Under the pieces are notes generated by a model, which was not told where the DNA came from, did not search any database, and was given only the letters and a program-made list of their open reading frames with translations. Below are positions 24,614 through 33,656 of a stretch of DNA of 64,000 bases, piece by piece. The stretch covers positions 1-64,000 of the forward strand of contig NZ_JBMVQZ010000003.1 in NCBI RefSeq assembly GCF_049537155.1, given 5' to 3'. Position numbers and translations under genes: made by a program. The stretch comes from Limisphaera sp049537155. GTDB taxonomy: Bacteria > Verrucomicrobiota > Verrucomicrobiia > Limisphaerales > Limisphaeraceae. Positions within the stretch are counted from its first letter, which is position 1. Each line of letters opens with the position of its first letter.

Positions 24614-25615
24614 TCACGGCAGACCCTGCTGCACAAAGAGCACGTACCCAGCCGCCAGGATCCAACCCATCCAGCGCGGCAAACGACCCACGCCATACAC
24701 GAACCCCAGGTGCAGCAGCGCTGCCCCGCAGATCGCCGCCATGGCGGGAGTGAAAAACGCAGGCACCTCCAGCGGCCGGACACACGCGTACAACCCCACG
24801 CACAAGGGTATGCAAATGTGTCCATCGCCCACCTGCGAGGAGTACACCACCTCCGGCCGCCCGCGAAATCCGTAGTACAGGGCCAGCACGGCGTTCGGTG
24901 TGACCAGCAGCCAACCGCTCAGCCAGCCCAGATACCGGGCGCTGAACAGCCCCTCCGCCCGCTGCAGGACCCAGTCCACCAGCCACTGGATGCTCACGTA
25001 GCTCAGCCACGCACCCAAAGCCAGCGCCGCTAGGTCGAACAAAAGGATCCAACCCAGCAGCCGCCCCTCCCGACGCCGGTTTTCCTGAAGTACCTCGACC
25101 ACGTGCCAGCCCTGCCACAACAGAAACAGCGCCACCAACCATGCGCCTTCCCCCCTGCGAATCCATCCGTCCCGCCCCTGCACCCAAAGCACCAGCGTGA
25201 ACGCAAGAGCGGCCAGCAGGGTCAGCAGCACGCCCTGGAGTCCCCGCTGCCGTTGCGCCGCCGAAGGTTCCTCCACCGAACCCGCAACAGCCCCGCCCCC
25301 TGCCAGTGACAAATTCCAGAAAATGGCAGGCAGGCCCACCAGCAGGGTCAGGTTCGTCATGTTGTTGACGAATGCGTTGGTCAGCACTTCCCCGCCGGGC
25401 CCGCCCTCCCGCAGCAGCACGAACACGAAAATCAGGTTGCCCAAGCCGGAACAGTAGGGCATGACCAGCGCACCCAGCACCGTACCCTCGAAGCCGCGGG
25501 TCGACAGCGCTTCCAACCGCCACAACAGCAGGAACGAGCCCAGGGCGAACAACCCCAGATGGAACCAGGGCGCGACCACGCCCCACGTACCGGTCTGTGC
25601 CGCCACACCCTCCAT
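24614..25615 (-). CDS. Putative sodium/calcium exchanger-like membrane protein
   Basis: 333 residues with about ten membrane spans. Two repeats resemble the alpha motifs of the Ca2+/cation antiporter superfamily: GNLIFVFVLL...NAFVNNMTNL (about 60-90) and GWLLVTPNAVLALYYGFRG...VGDGHICIPLC (about 250-290). The overall match is distant, so ion specificity cannot be given. The ATG at 25615 was preferred to 25654 because GGGAGGGA lies just upstream. It follows the AspT/YidE-like transporter on the same strand after 61 bases and is probably in its operon. Confidence 0.65.
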   Translation of the reverse strand: MEGVAAQTGTWGVVAPWFHLGLFALGSFLLLWRLEALSTRGFEGTVLGALVMPYCSGLGNLIFVFVLLREGGPGGEVLTNAFVNNMTNLTLLVGLPAIFWNLSLAGGGAVAGSVEEPSAAQRQRGLQGVLLTLLAALAFTLVLWVQGRDGWIRRGEGAWLVALFLLWQGWHVVEVLQENRRREGRLLGWILLFDLAALALGAWLSYVSIQWLVDWVLQRAEGLFSARYLGWLSGWLLVTPNAVLALYYGFRGRPEVVYSSQVGDGHICIPLCVGLYACVRPLEVPAFFTPAMAAICGAALLHLGFVYGVGRLPRWMGWILAAGYVLFVQQGLP

Positions 25616-25676
25616 CTGCCGATCCCTCCCACTCGGTCGTGTCCTCTCCCGCACTGCCCGTTTCCGCCCCGCCGTT

Positions 25677-27356
25677 TCAACCCGGCCACAGCAACACGAT
25701 CAACTGCGCCAGTACGATCCGCAGAATCATGGTCAGCGGATAGACGGTCGAATACGCCACCGCAGGTGCTTCCGACCTGCAAAACGATTGGGCAAAAGCC
25801 AGCGCCGGCGGGTCGGTCATGCTGCCGGCCAACAAACCGCAGATGCTCAGGTAGTTCATCCGGCGCACGCGCCGGAGCCATGTTCCCACCGCCAGCAGCG
25901 GCAGCGAGGTCACCACCGCGCCGGCCGCCATCCATGACCATCCCTCCATCCCCCGAAGCGATTCCTCGAAATGCTCGCCCGCACGCAGACCCACGCACGC
26001 CAGAAACAGCACGATCCCCAGTTCGCGCAGCAGCAGATTGGCGTTCACCGGCATGTACCACACCAGCGGGCCCAACCTGCCCACGCGACTCAGCACGATC
26101 GCCACCAACAGCGGTCCACCGGCCAGCCCCAAACGGACCGGCGCAGGCATCGAACCCAGCCGCAGCGACAGGCTTCCAGCCAGGATCCCCAGCGCGATAC
26201 CGACGAAAATGGGAACCAACCGCGTGTGGTTCAGCTCCTCCACAGCGTTGCCCAGCAACTGCGCGGCGCGCGCCAGGTCCTCGCGGGTGCCCACCAGCCG
26301 GAGCATGTCACCGTACTGCAACCGCAGATCGGCCGTCACGGGCACTTCCACGTCCGCACGGGTCAACCGCGTCACCGTCACCCCGAATCGGTGGTTCAAC
26401 GCCAGTTGGCGCAGCGATTTGCCCACGCATTCCCGGTTGGTCACCACCACGCGCGCATACGTGATCGGCCCTTCCACCCGGGTCAAATCCTCCTCACTCG
26501 GCCGCCCCACGATCATCCGGAACTGCTGTACCGCCTTTGGACGACCCACCACCACCATCACATCGCCCACGTTCAACACTGTGTCGGCCCGCGCGATCTG
26601 GACCTCCCGCTGCCCCGCTTTCCGCAGCCGCGAAATCACCACCCCCAGCTTCTCAATCCCTGGAAGCTGCCGCACGGTCAGGCCGTCCAGGTTCGGGTTC
26701 CTCAGCTCCACATTGAGGTAAGTGAGACTTTCCTGGCCCGCCCGTTGATCCTCTTCGAACCGGCGCCGTTCCTCCTCCAGGTCAATGCGGTGCCAGCTCC
26801 GCAGCACCAGCATGGCCAGAATGATGCCCACGATCCCGAAAGGATAGGTCACCGCATAGGCCATGGCCGGAAGTGCCAAAGCCGCCGGATCCGGCTGGTG
26901 CACCGCCCGCAACGCCTCCTGGGCAGCGCCCAGGGCAGGCGTGTTCGTCGTGGCACCGGCAAAAATCCCGGCCACCGCCCCCGCGTGGAATCCCCACCAA
27001 AGACCCAACCCCACCGCCACCGCCGCACCCAAAGCCACCACCAGAGCCGCCCCTGTGTTCAGATCCGTCCCCTGCCGCCGTAACGAGTCCATCAACCCCG
27101 GCCCCACCTGCATCCCGATGGTGTAAACGAACAGAATCAGTCCGAACTCCTGCACAAAGGCCCGGACCTCGGAGTCCAACCCCCAACCGAAATGCCCCAG
27201 CACAAGCCCCACAAACAACGTGCCGGCCACACCCAGACTCAGTCCACGCAACCGCACGCTTCCCAGGGCCAAACCACCCGCGCCCACGATCGCCAGCACC
27301 AACAGGGCGTGCGCCGTGGGTTGGGTCTGCCGGAAGTGTGTCCACCAATCGAACAT
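25677..27356 (-). CDS. AspT/YidE/YbjL-type transporter with two RCK_C domains
   Basis: 559 residues. The layout is membrane block - two soluble TrkA-C (RCK_C) domains - membrane block, typical of the aspartate:alanine exchanger superfamily. Block 1 (about 15-185) contains the repeat-like FGLILFVYTIGMQVGPG and AGIFAGATTNTPALGAAQ. The RCK_C domains (about 220-290 and 305-375) read NLDGLTVRQLPGIEKLGVVI and CVGKSLRQLALNHRFGVTVT. Block 2 (about 385-555) repeats LGIVLFLACVGLRAGEHF and GLLAGSMTDPPALAFAQ. The substrate is unknown. GCAGGAG precedes the ATG at 27356. Likely co-transcribed with the exchanger-like gene downstream. Confidence 0.85.
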   Translation of the reverse strand: MFDWWTHFRQTQPTAHALLVLAIVGAGGLALGSVRLRGLSLGVAGTLFVGLVLGHFGWGLDSEVRAFVQEFGLILFVYTIGMQVGPGLMDSLRRQGTDLNTGAALVVALGAAVAVGLGLWWGFHAGAVAGIFAGATTNTPALGAAQEALRAVHQPDPAALALPAMAYAVTYPFGIVGIILAMLVLRSWHRIDLEEERRRFEEDQRAGQESLTYLNVELRNPNLDGLTVRQLPGIEKLGVVISRLRKAGQREVQIARADTVLNVGDVMVVVGRPKAVQQFRMIVGRPSEEDLTRVEGPITYARVVVTNRECVGKSLRQLALNHRFGVTVTRLTRADVEVPVTADLRLQYGDMLRLVGTREDLARAAQLLGNAVEELNHTRLVPIFVGIALGILAGSLSLRLGSMPAPVRLGLAGGPLLVAIVLSRVGRLGPLVWYMPVNANLLLRELGIVLFLACVGLRAGEHFEESLRGMEGWSWMAAGAVVTSLPLLAVGTWLRRVRRMNYLSICGLLAGSMTDPPALAFAQSFCRSEAPAVAYSTVYPLTMILRIVLAQLIVLLWPG

Positions 27357-27388
27357 GTTCTCCTGCAACAACCGCGGCCCCGGCCGCT

Positions 27389-27661
27389 TCAGCCTCCGCC
27401 GCTCCCCCGAACCCGAATCGTGAGCCGCCGATTCTCCGTCACACCCTCCGTCAGGTCAATCCCGCTCGGCAGCTCACCGGCAACGCTCGCATCCACACGT
27501 GCGGCCCCCGACACGGGCACCAGCCCGGGCAATGGGAGAATCACCACGCTCGCCCCACGGCCGCCGCGCCAAGGAACTCGCGTCGCCCGCGAGGATACCG
27601 GCGCACTAGTCCCCCTGCGGCCGCAACTCCGAACAACGCAAAGGCACACCTCACCAGTCAA
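27389..27661 (-). CDS. Doubtful small hypothetical ORF upstream of the AspT-like gene
   Basis: 90 residues ending 32 bases before the AspT-like start. The second half (PGLVPVSGAARVDASVAGEL to RRLTIRVRG) reads like real protein, with GC-rich third positions (about 75% by my count over 52 codons). The first half does not. It could be the remnant of a gene or chance in GC-rich DNA. No motif or signal peptide, and no function can be offered. The rest of 27357-27736 holds nothing else I can name. Confidence 0.25.
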   Translation of the reverse strand: MTGEVCLCVVRSCGRRGTSAPVSSRATRVPWRGGRGASVVILPLPGLVPVSGAARVDASVAGELPSGIDLTEGVTENRRLTIRVRGSGGG

Positions 27662-27736
27662 GGCCGACGACGATCGAATGGCACGAGAAGAAATCGGCGC
27701 GCCTGGGACACCACCGCCGCAACCTCGAACGGCCGC

Positions 27737-28102
27737 TCATCCGCCGGAACGGCTGTCCGGGACCGTCCCGTCCAATGCACCGCATTCGGCGGCCAACCAG
27801 TTCAGATAGGCATCCAGCCCCGCATGCACCGGGGTCACCAGCAATTCGGGCACCTTGTAGGGATGTTCCCGGCGGATCCAGGCCTCCAACAGACCCAGTT
27901 GCGAACGCAACGTCTTGGCGATCATCAGCACCTCACCCGCCTGCTCCACGCGGCCCTCCCACCAGTAATGCGATTCCACGCCGGGAACCAGATTCACACA
28001 GGCCACCAACCGTGCCTCCAGAGCCCCACGCGCCAAGCGCCGCGCAGTCTCCATGTCCGGCGCCGTCATCAGCACAATCACCACGTTCCGCGTATGCTTC
28101 AT
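27737..28102 (-). CDS. cutA: CutA1-family divalent-cation tolerance protein
   Basis: 121 residues. CutA1 is a trimeric ferredoxin-like-fold protein linked to copper tolerance in E. coli but of uncertain general role. Conserved segments are VVIVLMTAPDMETARRLARG, RLVACVNLVPGVESHYWWEG and EVLMIAKT near the middle, and HPYKVPELLVTPV. Start at the ATG at 28102 (MKHTRNV). It stands alone. The C-terminal ten residues beyond the domain are hydrophilic. Confidence 0.93.
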   Translation of the reverse strand: MKHTRNVVIVLMTAPDMETARRLARGALEARLVACVNLVPGVESHYWWEGRVEQAGEVLMIAKTLRSQLGLLEAWIRREHPYKVPELLVTPVHAGLDAYLNWLAAECGALDGTVPDSRSGG

Positions 28103-28411
28103 GCACGCTCTTGCCTCTCATGGACCGCAGGCGAACCCGGGACCGATTCAGGGCCGGACGACTGCTCCGGACTCACCTCGCGCTGCCGTCCCGCACCACC
28201 GCACGCCCCGCTCCGGCACAGGACCCCTGCCCCCTTCCCACCGAACCTCGCCACTGCTGCGGGCCTTCCCGTCCCCGCGCTCCGACATGCGGATGCTACA
28301 CAACACCGCCCCGGACGGCAAAACCCGGCTCCCGTCTGCCCCCAAAAAGAAAAGACTTCCTGCCGGCCGGTATCGGCCGGAACAGGAAGCTGCAGTAAAG
28401 GGTGGAGGCGA
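28103..28411. other. Intergenic region between cutA and small secreted peptide gene
   Basis: 309 bases. It contains the intrinsic terminator of the upstream peptide gene (28342-28389) and otherwise nothing that I can support. Confidence 0.5.
28342..28389 (-). terminator. Intrinsic terminator of the small Cys-containing peptide gene
   Basis: On the minus strand CTTCCTG (28389-28383) pairs with CAGGAAG (28362-28356) around an inner CCGGCCG stem with a three-base loop, followed by TCTTTTCTTTTT. A textbook strong terminator 23 bases after the stop. Confidence 0.88.
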
Positions 28412-28615
28412 TCAGCTCTGGCCGCCGGCCTTCGGACTCTGGACGGGCTTCTTCGCCACGTCCTTGGCCGCCGGACAGCAGCTCTTCTTGGCTTGAGCAG
28501 CCGGGCAGGCAGACTTGGCCTGTTCGCAGGCGGCCTTGTCCTTCGCGCCAGCATCACCAGCCTGAACCGCAAAGGCGACCGCCACCACCGCGAGGAGTGC
28601 AATGAGTTTCTTCAT
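28412..28615 (-). CDS. Small secreted Lys/Cys-containing peptide of unknown function
   Basis: 67 residues. A clear signal peptide (MKKLIALLAVVAVAFAVQA) is followed by a mature chain of about 48 residues. It is rich in Lys, Ala and Pro, with four Cys (AACEQ, SACPA, SCCPA). The gene is convincingly real: AAGGAGG sits just before the ATG, the leader is AT-rich, and an excellent terminator follows. The cysteines could bind a metal or form disulfides. Small Cys-containing exported peptides of this style are common but uncharacterised in Verrucomicrobia. Confidence 0.8.
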   Translation of the reverse strand: MKKLIALLAVVAVAFAVQAGDAGAKDKAACEQAKSACPAAQAKKSCCPAAKDVAKKPVQSPKAGGQS

Positions 28616-28818
28616 ACGCCTCCTTAGATAGCCTGAAACGCCAGGTCATTCAAATTTTTTGATCTCTTTTGCAAGAATTGTGGGGCAGGCCCGTCGGAGC
28701 TGCAGGGGCCGCCCCCGTGACAGAGGCAACTGCGAAACCGGTCGTGGGCTCGGCGCCGGGCGGGCCGTGTCGCGGCGCCCGGCGCAGGTGGAAAACCTTT
28801 TCGTTCTGACGCAACGAC

Positions 28819-29910
28819 CTACAAAACCTCGCCCTCCCCCGACGAGGGCTGGGCCACCAGCAGCAGTTCGTCGCCGCACATCGGATCGCTGCGCAGCCTC
28901 CACCGGAGCTGCAATTGGTAGAGCAGCCCCTCCAGCAGCGCCGCCGGGCGGCTCAGTTCCCGCATCTCGGCCCGACCACGCTTTTGGATCGCCCGGCTCA
29001 GCGCGCCGTAAACCCATGCGGTCCGCGCCGTGGAGCGGAGGACCCGGATCTTCAGTCCCGCCCGCTCGGCCAGGCGACGCAGGGTGCGTGGTGAAAACAG
29101 ATACAGATGCCGCGGCGGATCCAGGTTGAGCCAGGCGGGTCCGAACCGTCTGTGGCCGTGGCTCTCCAGATTTGGCGTGAGGAGCACCAATCGGCCGGAG
29201 GGTTTCAAGACCCGGGCGCACTCGCGCAGCAGTCCCGCCGGATCGTGCACGTGCTCCAGGACGTGAGCAGAGAAGACGGCGTCGAACGAGGCGTCCGGAT
29301 ACTGCTGTTCCTCCAGCGTTCCCAATCGAACCGGCACACCGCGTGCCCGGGCAGTCGCCACGGCCTGCGGATCCACTTCGACGCCCTCGACCGACCACCC
29401 CAGTTGCTGCATTCGTGCCAGGTGCACGCCGCTGCCGCAGCCCACGTCGAGCAACCTGGCCGGTTCACGGGGTGCCGGGAGATACATCGCTGCGGCGTCG
29501 AGCTCATCCGGCCCGCTCGGATGAAGGTGTGCCAGGGCGCCCAAAACCGCGCATCCAAGTCCACCCCAGCGGCCGGCCGGCCCCGGGGGGTACCCGAAGC
29601 GCCGGGCCAGATACGCCCGTTGGACGGTTTCCAGCAAGTGCCGGAGCCAGGAGGGACCAGGAGCAGGTTGGGCGTGTGTGTAATAGCCGGTGTAAGCGGC
29701 GGAAAGGTCTTCGGGGATGGGTTGGGGATCCAGCCAGGCCAGACCACAATCCGGGTTTTCGCAGAGCAGGAACCCCCAGCGGCCGGGGGCCTGAAAAGAC
29801 CGGTCGGCCAGGTTGTCGTACAGCCGCCGGCCGGGCCGGCCGCAGATCAGGCAGTTCGGCACCGGCACACTGCGCAGGAGTATCTTCCCGGCCTCTTTCC
29901 GCCCGGTCAT
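28819..29910 (-). CDS. Zinc-ribbon class I SAM-dependent methyltransferase
   Basis: 363 residues. An N-terminal zinc-ribbon-like region (CLICG at about 20-24, CENPDCGLAWLDP at about 50-62) is typical of methyltransferases acting on polysaccharide or lipid-linked sugars. The SAM domain follows: motif I LLDVGCGSGVHLARM (about 153-167), acidic VEGVEVDP, and DAVFSAHVLEHVHDP with the LLTPNLESHGHRRFG block. It starts six bases after the upstream glycosyltransferase stop, with GAGGAA before the ATG. The pair probably decorates a cell-surface glycan; that target is inferred. Confidence 0.85.
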   Translation of the reverse strand: MTGRKEAGKILLRSVPVPNCLICGRPGRRLYDNLADRSFQAPGRWGFLLCENPDCGLAWLDPQPIPEDLSAAYTGYYTHAQPAPGPSWLRHLLETVQRAYLARRFGYPPGPAGRWGGLGCAVLGALAHLHPSGPDELDAAAMYLPAPREPARLLDVGCGSGVHLARMQQLGWSVEGVEVDPQAVATARARGVPVRLGTLEEQQYPDASFDAVFSAHVLEHVHDPAGLLRECARVLKPSGRLVLLTPNLESHGHRRFGPAWLNLDPPRHLYLFSPRTLRRLAERAGLKIRVLRSTARTAWVYGALSRAIQKRGRAEMRELSRPAALLEGLLYQLQLRWRLRSDPMCGDELLLVAQPSSGEGEVL

Positions 29911-29916
29911 GATTCC

Positions 29917-30885
29917 TCAACTGAAGACGTTCCGAGGTTGGCGCCGGCGCTTCAGCAGGCCGTACACCACCCAATCACGCAGGTGCACCAGCACCTGCGC
30001 AGCCAGCCACAAGGGCCACCCCGAGATGCGCCGCCCTGCGCGGACGATTTCGCGGGCATACTCCCGCCGGCCCAATTGGCGGATCCGCCGCGCCTTGATG
30101 CCGGTCCGCACGCCGAACAAACCGCGCAACTTGCAGTTCCGAACCAGGCCGGTGCGGCCGCGCATGGTCTCGACCAGTTGCATGGTTTTCCATTCGTCCA
30201 ACACCAGCGCCTGCAACCCGGGCATCAGTTCACAGCTCATGTTGCCGCCGTGCCACCGGTACTGGACCAGATCCCGGGTCACCTCGATGCGTGCCCGGCT
30301 GTGCCGCCCCCAGTCGGCGTAGAAGACCACGTCGGCCAGGATGGGCATGTCCATGCGGAACCGGCATGGTGCGGGCTGGTAACCGGTCTTGAACAGCGTG
30401 GCGGCCAGGGCCTGGTTGCCGATCTCGGCCTTCTTGCGCAGGTAGGCGTCCACGTCCCACACGCGCACCCTGCCCGTGGGCCGGCCCGAAACGCTCAGGT
30501 GGCGGCCTTCCTCATCAATGCGTTCGTCCAGACACCACGCCAGGGCCGGCGCCGGGTGAGGCTCCAGCACCTGCATCATCACCTCGTAAAAGGGTGGTTT
30601 CAGCAGGTCATCGGCCGGCATCAGATGCAGGTATTCCGTTTCCGCGGCGAAGTCCAGGGCGCGATTCAGGTTGCCGAACAACCCGAGGTTGGTGGGATTC
30701 CGCACGAACTCGCACGGGCAGCCCCGGAAGGCCCGGACGATCGCCTCGGTACCGTCGGTCGAGCCGTTGTCCAGCACCACCACCCGATCCGGCCGGCGGG
30801 TTTGGGCGGCCAACGATTCCAGTGTGGCCCGGAGGAACCGCTCGCCGTTGTACACGGGGATGACTGTCAGCAGCCGCGTTCGCAT
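29917..30885 (-). CDS. Family 2 glycosyltransferase
   Basis: 322 residues. A GT-A fold: TVIPVYNGERFLRATLESLAAQ (8-29), VVVLDNGSTDGTEAIV (35-50) and the metal-binding acidic cluster in YLHLMPADDLLKPPF (about 85-99). The C-terminus is rich in Arg, with a possible amphipathic membrane-contact helix. The donor and acceptor sugars are unknown. It is the first gene of a tight two-gene unit with the methyltransferase at 28819-29910. Confidence 0.88.
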   Translation of the reverse strand: MRTRLLTVIPVYNGERFLRATLESLAAQTRRPDRVVVLDNGSTDGTEAIVRAFRGCPCEFVRNPTNLGLFGNLNRALDFAAETEYLHLMPADDLLKPPFYEVMMQVLEPHPAPALAWCLDERIDEEGRHLSVSGRPTGRVRVWDVDAYLRKKAEIGNQALAATLFKTGYQPAPCRFRMDMPILADVVFYADWGRHSRARIEVTRDLVQYRWHGGNMSCELMPGLQALVLDEWKTMQLVETMRGRTGLVRNCKLRGLFGVRTGIKARRIRQLGRREYAREIVRAGRRISGWPLWLAAQVLVHLRDWVVYGLLKRRRQPRNVFS

Positions 30886-30934
30886 CGCGCGCCAGAGTAT
30901 CCCAGGGCCGACGGCCGCTCGACAAGCACGCGCC

Positions 30935-31705
30935 CTACAGCCCCGTGGGATGATCGAGGAAGGTCCAGGGCAACCCGAATCGCCGCGACAAATGGGCCGC
31001 GAGGGCCTTGACCCCGAAAGTCTCCGTGGCGTAATGACCGCCGTAGAAGACGTTCAGGCCCAACTCCTCCGCCAGTGCATGGGTCCAGTGCGGGCCTTCC
31101 CCGGTGATGAAAGTATCCAAGCCGGCCGCCGCTGCCTCCCGCAGTTCGGCGCCGGCGCCTCCGGTCACCACTCCCACCCGCCGGCACAGCGCCGGGCCGC
31201 CCGGCAGGAGCCGGACCGGTCCGCCCAGCACGCGTGCCAACCGTTCCTGCAGTTCCTCGCGCCCCACCCGGGTTTCCACCCACCAACCAATTTCCCTGCC
31301 TTTCCAGAGGAAAAACCGCTTCCGCGGCCGCCAACCCAGCGCCTGGCACAACAGACGGTTGTTCCCCCACCGCGGATGGGCGTCCAGGGGAAGGTGCGCG
31401 CTGTAGACCGCCAGATTGTACCGGTGCAGCGCCAGCCAGAGCTGGCGATGGATGCCCGTCCAAGGCTGGCGGACCGACCAAAACAACCCGTGATGGACCA
31501 GCAGGAAGTCTGCGCCCGCTTCTCCGGCCATGCGGACCGTCGCCAATGAGGCATCCACGGCCGCCGCCAGCCGGGTCACCCGCCCGTCGTTCTCCACCTG
31601 CAGCCCGTTCCAGGCACCGTCGTAGTCAGGGAACTCCGGGATGCCCAGCGTCCGGTTGCAATAATGCACAATCTCGTCGAGGGAAACCGACCTGCGCCTT
31701 GTCAC
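30935..31705 (-). CDS. Nif3-like dinuclear metal-centre protein
   Basis: 256 residues from a GTG start; no in-frame ATG is available near the N-terminus. The family (YbgI/DUF34/GTP cyclohydrolase I type 2) forms hexameric rings with two metals per site. Metal-binding motifs are FLLVHHGLFW (about 67-76), YSAHLPLDAHP (about 96-106), and FITGEGPHW and YGGHYATET in the last quarter. The core function is unproven; it is often tied to iron or cobalamin metabolism. It ends 49 bases before the glycosyltransferase and could be its operon leader. Confidence 0.88.
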   Translation of the reverse strand: MTRRRSVSLDEIVHYCNRTLGIPEFPDYDGAWNGLQVENDGRVTRLAAAVDASLATVRMAGEAGADFLLVHHGLFWSVRQPWTGIHRQLWLALHRYNLAVYSAHLPLDAHPRWGNNRLLCQALGWRPRKRFFLWKGREIGWWVETRVGREELQERLARVLGGPVRLLPGGPALCRRVGVVTGGAGAELREAAAAGLDTFITGEGPHWTHALAEELGLNVFYGGHYATETFGVKALAAHLSRRFGLPWTFLDHPTGL

Positions 31706-31909
31706 GCGCCCAGAAAGCCGGTCTCACCCGCCGATGCCAAGCCGAAAGCTTTCCAAGACAACCGGCAGGGCCGCGCCTGCGTGCGACCCGGCGCCCCTCC
31801 CCGAGTGCGCCACCGGCCGGGGCACAAGACCCGCAGGTCCATCCTTCCTGCGCGACGCTGGAAACGCCGGGTCCGCCCGCGTGACCCGGAACCGACCGAG
31901 TGCCCGTGT

Positions 31910-32326
31910 TCACCTGGCCTGGCGGATGCGAATGGTGAATTTCCGCGCCTGCGCGTTCATGGACACGAACCGCACGTGCTCGGTGGCGTTCTCGGTCAGA
32001 ATCAGCGTTTGGAAAGGTGTCTCGTCGCCGGTGCTGTAGCCGTTCTGATCTTTGAACACGCAGTTGACCTGCACCTCGATCCGCCGGTTCTCCCGGTTTC
32101 GAATCTGGGCGATCACCTCCAGTCGCCCGTCCGGCAGGACGCGCTCCTGGATGCCCGAGCAGGTCACCGAATGCTGCACCCCGGGATCGAGCAGAACCAG
32201 TCGTTCGGTGGACTCGTACGGCGGTGTTTTGGATGTCTCGGGCAGGTACGGCCCGCGGTCATACGTGCGGCAGCCGGTCCCGATCAGGACTGCCCATCCG
32301 ATCAGCCAACAGATGCCCGTTTTCAT
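31910..32326 (-). CDS. YcfL-like (DUF1425) lipoprotein
   Basis: 138 residues. The lipobox LIGTGC (Cys19) is followed by a beta-rich domain with YESTERLVLLDPGVQ and VFKDQNGYSTGDETPFQTLILTENATEHVRFVS, characteristic of YcfL. In E. coli ycfL is next to lpoB, and the same neighbourhood is kept here. The start overlaps the stop of the preceding lipoprotein gene (ATGA), so it is the last gene of the four-gene envelope operon. Exact role unknown. Confidence 0.85.
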   Translation of the reverse strand: MKTGICWLIGWAVLIGTGCRTYDRGPYLPETSKTPPYESTERLVLLDPGVQHSVTCSGIQERVLPDGRLEVIAQIRNRENRRIEVQVNCVFKDQNGYSTGDETPFQTLILTENATEHVRFVSMNAQARKFTIRIRQAR

Positions 32327-33600
32327 TGGGTTTGCGGTGTGGTGGAAGTGTCGCTCACGAACAGGACCGCGTCCCGGCCATCGGCCGGCACACGGAAATG
32401 CACCGTTTTGATCCGTGCCGCCAGCGGCCGGCCCGAACTGTCCAGGAACTCGATCACGGCCGTGTGTTCACCCGGCGGCAGCCTCAGCTGCACAAACGTC
32501 AGATAGCGGGGCAAATTGTCCCAGGCTCGCGTGTCCGCCTCCGGCACGGTGGCGGCCGACAGCAATTTGCCAGCAATCCCGGCCAATACCAAGGCCGCGC
32601 CCGCCTCGTCCGCCGCGCTTTTCCGACCCTGCCCGGCGGTGGCCAGGATGGCGCCGCCCAGAATGGCCGCGTCGCTGGCGGCGTCCGTGCTTTCTTTGAA
32701 TACGGCCTTGTTTCCCAACACGTGGTCCATCACGCGGCCGCCGCGCGTGGTGGCCTGATAACCCACGTCGTCCACCGGGGCCGCCGTGATGGTGACCTGG
32801 CCCACGGTGACCCGGGCCGCCTGCACCGGCGAGGGCGGCGTGCGGAAGCGAAGCTGTTCGCCGTAGCGGCCGGCGGCGTACTTGACCGGTCCGGGCCCGA
32901 ATTCGAGGAAGATGAGCGTGTTGACCGAGGGGTCCGGCTCCGGAAGTGTGGCCCCGCGTACATGCTCGCGCGCACGCCGAAGCGCATCGGAGGGGTCGCC
33001 TCCCAACTTTGCCGTCGCCAGCGCATCCAGATAGTCCGGCAGCACCCAGTCCCCCACGTAGGTGTGCTCCTCCGCGTCGCTGTCCTCGAACTCGGCGCTC
33101 CGGAAACAGGCCCGGGCGTTATCCAGCTCGCCCTCTCGCCAGTAGAGAATGCCGCGATAAATCCAGGCCATGCTCCGCTCGTAAGGCTCGCCGAGAAAAG
33201 GCTTCACCGACTCGGGCCGGAACAGGCTGCGCGCCTTGCGGGCCTCCGGATCCGGACCGTACCGGCCCTGCAGCGTCAGGAGCGCATCGTCCAAAAGGGA
33301 CCGTGCCAGGTCGAACCGCCCCTGGCGCATGGCCGCCGCTGCCGTGCGGTATTGCCACAACACCCGATCCCGCGCCGGTCCCTCGGCAATCTGGCGCGGA
33401 CCGTCCACCAGGATAGCACCCGTCAATGGCGGTCCCTGCGGTCGGGAGGTGGCGCACCCGACCGAAATGATCGCCCCCACAAGGACCATCCCCAGGCAGA
33501 GACCCGGCCGACCCCACCGCGGCACTCGGCGCCAGCCGAGCTGCCCTCCCCGGCCGGGCGTGACGTCCGAACCGGCCCAACCCTGACGGCGGGTTGACAT
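32323..33600 (-). CDS. COG3014-like lipoprotein with repeat-type N-terminal helices
   Basis: 425 residues from the ATG at 33600, chosen because GGAGGAAAT lies just upstream. The lipobox ISVGC gives lipidation at Cys49, after an unusually long basic N-region. Residues 75-230 resemble TPR-like helices (MRQGRFDLARSLLDDALLTL, WIYRGILYWREGELDNARACFRSAEF). Residues 235-425 form a beta-rich domain with LPRYLTFVQLRLPPGEHTAVIEF. Members are found beside lpoB and ycfL in proteobacteria, supporting a shared peptidoglycan or envelope role. The family is functionally uncharacterised. Confidence 0.8.
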   Translation of the reverse strand: MSTRRQGWAGSDVTPGRGGQLGWRRVPRWGRPGLCLGMVLVGAIISVGCATSRPQGPPLTGAILVDGPRQIAEGPARDRVLWQYRTAAAAMRQGRFDLARSLLDDALLTLQGRYGPDPEARKARSLFRPESVKPFLGEPYERSMAWIYRGILYWREGELDNARACFRSAEFEDSDAEEHTYVGDWVLPDYLDALATAKLGGDPSDALRRAREHVRGATLPEPDPSVNTLIFLEFGPGPVKYAAGRYGEQLRFRTPPSPVQAARVTVGQVTITAAPVDDVGYQATTRGGRVMDHVLGNKAVFKESTDAASDAAILGGAILATAGQGRKSAADEAGAALVLAGIAGKLLSAATVPEADTRAWDNLPRYLTFVQLRLPPGEHTAVIEFLDSSGRPLAARIKTVHFRVPADGRDAVLFVSDTSTTPQTQ

Positions 33601-33656
33601 GCAGATTTCCTCCGTTTCCGCCGCCGCCCCGCACCCGGCCACCTCCACACCCGTCT

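Noticed and set aside
27351..27360. Palindrome GAACATGTTC at the start codon of the AspT-like gene
   Set aside because: The half-site orientation and two-base spacer do not match the TGTTC-N4-GAACA box, so I do not call it a LexA site.
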